From JAAURB01 sp049649525 (GTDB taxonomy: Bacteria > Cyanobacteriota > Cyanobacteriia > Cyanobacteriales > Microcoleaceae), in contig JBARZE010000045.1 of the NCBI GenBank assembly GCA_049649525.1, positions 67,253 through 131,252 on the forward strand: DNA of 64,000 nucleotides, written 5' to 3'. Within the stretch, counting starts at the first letter, position 1. Every line of letters begins with the position of its first letter. Made by a program: the position numbers and the translations under genes. Of the stretch, positions 61,932-64,000 are shown piece by piece. The notes below the pieces were generated by a model. It had not been told where the DNA came from, searched no databases, and saw only the letters and a list, made by a program, of their open reading frames with translations.

Positions 61932-62189
61932 AATGTAGCTTAACATTCAGACGACCGCTCCTAAGACCAGGTAGCCTATGTTTATAGGTTGTTGAGAAAT
62001 CCATCAACATTAAATCACCAACAACACGATCTTTGTGATCCAGCGTTGATCCACGGCCTTAGATGTCAAGCTCCCGAATGTATGGCAACTGTACAGATTT
62101 AAATTGCTGAATATTTAGCCATGCCAGAGAATGACACTGAAACGGGAAATAAACGTTGTTGACGGGAATGGAGAGCTGAAGAATGTTAA
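61932..62189 (+). pseudogene. unidentified relic with in-frame stop codons only
   Basis: One plus-strand frame reads DQVAYVYRLLRNPSTLNHQQ, then HDLCDPALIHGLRCQAPECM, then IAEYLAMPENDTETGNKRC and REWRAEEC to TAA at 62187. Internal stops are TAA at 61941, TAA at 61962, TAA at 62100 and TGA at 62160. No indel is needed for about 85 codons. The Cys-containing text (RCQAPECM ... RC-REWRAEEC) looks like a small metal-binding protein. I do not recognise the family. The TGA could come from TGG and the TAA codons from CAA or GAA. Confidence 0.45.
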
Positions 62190-62222
62190 ACAGGGAAATC
62201 ATTCCCGACATTTGATTTGAAC

Positions 62223-62277
62223 AGTAGGTAGAGCCGACTCACCTACTCACTAATGAGCCCATAGCAGATCCTCTGCT
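62223..62277 (+). promoter_or_regulatory. two consecutive hairpins in the anti-sigma gene leader
   Basis: Hairpin 1: AGTAGGT-a-GAG-CCGA-CTC-ACCTACT (62223-62247), a 10 bp stem with a one-base bulge. Hairpin 2: AGCAGA-TCC-TCTGCT (62263-62277), a perfect 6 bp stem. They precede a short ORF and an anti-sigma-type gene, and could be leader control elements. A weaker ACAGT...ACTGTTTTT (62292-62317) follows and might act as an attenuator. Confidence 0.5.
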
Positions 62278-62347
62278 TTGGTGGAGGTCACAGTAGGAAA
62301 CTAGGAAACTGTTTTTCTACTAATCCCTAAAAAGGGGGGCTATATTC

Positions 62348-62428
62348 ATGCAGGGAAAAGTTATTGAAATGCAGGGTGTGAAGTTTGTACACCTGAACAC
62401 CAGGGAGTTTTCTGAGTGGTTGCAGTAA
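62348..62428 (+). CDS. 26-residue upstream ORF, overlapping the anti-sigma-type gene
   Basis: ATG at 62348 preceded by AAGGGGGGCTATATTC, a good ribosome binding site. It encodes MQGKVIEMQGVKFVHLNTRE plus FSEWLQ and ends with TAA at 62426-62428. The start GTG (62416) of the next gene lies inside its last codons in another frame, so the two are overlapped and probably translationally coupled. It may be a leader peptide that sets the output of the kinase gene. Confidence 0.5.
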   Translation: MQGKVIEMQGVKFVHLNTREFSEWLQ

Positions 62429-62865
62429 TATCACGTCCGGTTACACGCAACTGGGTCACCATCAGCTTTGCGTCTACGTTATACCTCTGTCCAATTCTAG
62501 ATTTACTACTGGCCGAAATTCCCGATCAGTCGAACATAGAAATCAGATTAGGACTTCAGGAAGCGTTAGTTAATGCAGCAAAGCATGGCAATGGGTTAGA
62601 CCCAAGTAAAACCATCGTTGTACGTTTTTCAGTGGTTGAGAACCAATTCTGGTGGGTAATTTCCGATCAAGGTTCTGGGTTTAGTCCCCCTTGTCGATGT
62701 CATCCCTTAGAAGCCTTAGACCATGAAACGTTCGATGATTCTGATGTACCTTGGGAGGGCAACGAATGCGGACGAGGTTTGTACATTCTTCACCAAGTCT
62801 TTGATTGGGTAGAATGGAACAGTGCAGGAACAGAGTTAACCTTATGTAAGGAAATGACTCTGTAG
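62416..62865 (+). CDS. anti-sigma regulatory factor (RsbW/SpoIIAB-type kinase)
   Basis: 149 residues from GTG at 62416, supported by CAGGGAG (62400-62406) about 9 nt upstream. HATPase fold: LGLQEALVNAAKHGNG (the N-box), WWVISDQGSGFSPP (G1-type loop) and NECGRGLYILHQVFDWVEW (G2-type). These serine kinases bind a sigma factor or phosphorylate an STAS-domain antagonist in stress partner-switching. No STAS partner or PP2C phosphatase lies near. Its 5' end is embedded in a 26-codon upstream ORF and it follows a structured leader. Confidence 0.85.
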   Translation: MVAVISRPVTRNWVTISFASTLYLCPILDLLLAEIPDQSNIEIRLGLQEALVNAAKHGNGLDPSKTIVVRFSVVENQFWWVISDQGSGFSPPCRCHPLEALDHETFDDSDVPWEGNECGRGLYILHQVFDWVEWNSAGTELTLCKEMTL

Positions 62866-62897
62866 CAGGCTGCTATGGCTGATTCTCAGACACATGA

Positions 62898-62996
62898 AAT
62901 GAGTCTAATCATAGAAAAGGGCTAGGAGCGATTAATCATAGATAGTTTAATCAGTCTGCTGTCTGTATCAATTTTCTAGCCCTTAGTCTCATTTTT
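62898..62996 (+). terminator. nested hairpin between convergent genes
   Basis: AAATGAG (62898-62904) pairs with CTCATTT (62988-62994), AAGGGCTAG (62917-62925) with CTAGCCCTT (62976-62984), and GATTAA (62930-62935) with TTTAATC (62946-62952). The 3' side ends in ATTTTTG. The structure can end transcription from both sides (anti-sigma gene on plus, small gene on minus). Confidence 0.55.
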
Positions 62997-63017
62997 GTAG
63001 AATTTTCTTGAGGATGA

Positions 63018-63338
63018 TTAATCGGACTGCGATTTTCCCTGATTCCCATGAGAGGGACAAGGTGGTGCGGATATTGATCGATCTAGCCATCCAATCGCTT
63101 GATTTAAACGAGGGATGACTTCGGTGGGTTGATCTTTGAGTAAAAAGACCAAAGCTGAAGCGATTTGCTCAGCAGCACGAGCCGGACGATTGGACTTGAG
63201 ACGATGCCAATCTCGTTCATTAATCGCGAGTTGTTCGAGCAAAGCCGTCGCTAATTCTACAGTCGTTAATTCGCTCAAAGTCGGAGGGATTGAGCTATTG
63301 GTCGGATCGCTATTCAACGGAATATGAGACGGAGACAT
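63018..63338 (-). CDS. conserved cyanobacterial protein of unknown function (DUF6439-like)
   Basis: 106 residues: SELTTVELATALLEQLAINE, RPARAAEQIASALVFLLKDQ, then IGWLDRSISAPPCPSHG. The LDRSISAPPCPSHG end is a pattern I associate with a family of small cyanobacterial proteins of unknown function (DUF6439); the assignment is from memory. Mostly helical with a disordered Ser/Pro tail; no membrane segment. It converges on the anti-sigma-type gene. Confidence 0.65.
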   Translation of the reverse strand: MSPSHIPLNSDPTNSSIPPTLSELTTVELATALLEQLAINERDWHRLKSNRPARAAEQIASALVFLLKDQPTEVIPRLNQAIGWLDRSISAPPCPSHGNQGKSQSD

Positions 63339-63437
63339 AGAGTTAAGTGAGTATTGAATAGAACAGCAGAAGTTAATATTTAGTTTATTATAAGTACTTC
63401 TAACAAATAAAGATAATTAATTTTAATCATTATATCC

Positions 63438-63782
63438 GTGGAGACCTCTAGTAATTCCTCTGAGATAGAAGAAGCAATTATAGCAGTTGAGCGATCGCTG
63501 TGTGATCTTAAACAACGCTACAATCAGGTTCAGCAGGACAAGCGTCGTCAGGCAGAACTAAAGCATCGTATTGAAGAAATTTTACCCGAACGCAGGCAAC
63601 ATCGAACTCAGCAGATACGGGAAGAATTAAAGCAACTCGAAGCGGAGTTAGAAACCATTGAAATTAATCTTGAAAGTCATCTGTTTACTTGGAGTAGCTT
63701 GAAAGAACCCTTTTGGCAAGCCATTCGCTTTGGTGGAGTTGGGGTAATTCTGGGGTGGTTATTAAAAACTGTTGCGCGATAA
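63438..63782 (+). CDS. coiled-coil protein with C-terminal membrane helix
   Basis: 114 residues, GTG start at 63438. Residues 5-80 are a long charged coiled coil (ERSLCDLKQRYNQVQQDKRR, LPERRQHRTQQIREELKQLE), followed by LFTWSSLKEPFWQAIRFGGV and GVILGWLLKTVAR, a hydrophobic end that fits one short membrane anchor. It is like the short single-helix coiled-coil proteins common in cyanobacteria. Function unknown. Divergent from the gene at 63018. Confidence 0.65.
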   Translation: METSSNSSEIEEAIIAVERSLCDLKQRYNQVQQDKRRQAELKHRIEEILPERRQHRTQQIREELKQLEAELETIEINLESHLFTWSSLKEPFWQAIRFGGVGVILGWLLKTVAR

Positions 63783-63943
63783 CACAGACGACAAGTCATC
63801 AATATCAAAAGGAATATTTTCTGGCCCAGAGGTTCGCGCGTGCGTGCCGTTTGGCGTAAGCATTTTGAACCTGCCATCGGTAAACCGAGGGATTCCCATA
63901 TAGACTCGACTCTAGACACCTAAGTGTCCCCGATAGAACGCCG

Positions 63944-64000
63944 TTACTGGGCTGTTGGTTTGACTTCCACGGGCGCACCGACCGCAGAAGGATTTGAAGA
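63944..64000 (-). CDS. C-terminal end of a gene running out of the window
   Basis: The last 18 codons of a minus-strand frame: SSNPSAVGAPVEVKPTAQ then TAA at 63944-63946. The Pro/Val/Ser-rich end is typical of disordered protein tails in cyanobacteria. Too short to identify; the rest lies beyond 64000. Confidence 0.4.
   Translation of the reverse strand, partial: SSNPSAVGAPVEVKPTAQ

Noticed and set aside
1..64000. Many GCGATCGC octamers
   Set aside because: These are HIP1 sites, a general feature of cyanobacterial genomes, not a local signal.
1..64000. tRNA, rRNA or CRISPR array
   Set aside because: No tRNA-like TTCGAATC arm with partner stems, no rRNA-like stretch and no regularly spaced repeats were seen.

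Overview
This window comes from a filamentous cyanobacterium. It carries the dark-operative protochlorophyllide reductase genes chlL and chlN with the acidic DUF5331-type gene that cyanobacteria keep between them. It also has many HIP1 octamers (GCGATCGC), a cyanobacterial mannose-1-phosphate guanylyltransferase/phosphomannomutase-like fusion, SirB1, DUF1400 and GHL10-type proteins, and AT-rich spacers with degenerate short repeats. Gene content and style suggest an Oscillatoria/Lyngbya/Planktothrix-type organism; that placement is inference.

Layout. 1-4.1 kb: a divergent LL-diaminopimelate-aminotransferase-like gene (cut by the window edge), a SET-domain gene, two gene relics and a class V aminotransferase. 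4.5-9.5 kb: a PepSY-type membrane protein, a VOC/cupin pair divergent from a zinc alcohol dehydrogenase, and a CPA1 antiporter. 10.8-20.4 kb: GHL10 glycoside hydrolase-like lipoprotein-length secreted protein, NTF2-like secreted protein, yebC, a candidate small RNA, GH57, trpS and a potassium channel. 20.4-26.1 kb: bioF-SDR, an SLH lipoprotein, an O-antigen-ligase-like protein and a broken pilin-like gene. 26.6-31.1 kb: a DhaM-type PTS fusion and TRAP permeases. 31.3-38.2 kb: egtD, a dipeptide epimerase, an alpha/beta hydrolase without its usual nucleophile, a small double-glycine-type peptide, SirB1, DUF1400 and a polysaccharide deacetylase. 38.5-40 kb: an adenylate cyclase gene with six in-frame stops. 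40.4-44.6 kb: the ManC/PMM fusion followed by an atzG-like/atzE-like pair. 44.9-49.3 kb: an IS200/IS605 relic and chlN-DUF5331-chlL. 50-56.9 kb: duplicated small genes, pfkA and a 1478-residue RTX/Calx-beta/beta-helix protein. 57.4-64 kb: small unknown genes, RtcB, a thioredoxin-like ferredoxin, a hydrolase, another nonsense-riddled relic, and an anti-sigma-type kinase behind a structured leader and short upstream ORF.

Most of this is ordinary chromosome with housekeeping genes in small operons. The less ordinary signals are: three separate relics that keep one reading frame over 85-480 codons but are interrupted only by stop codons; a promoter-plus-terminator unit in an empty spacer (candidate sRNA); a leader/uORF arrangement before an anti-sigma-like gene; a GG-leader peptide; and tandem duplicated small basic proteins. 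No tRNA, rRNA, CRISPR array or intact transposase was seen.
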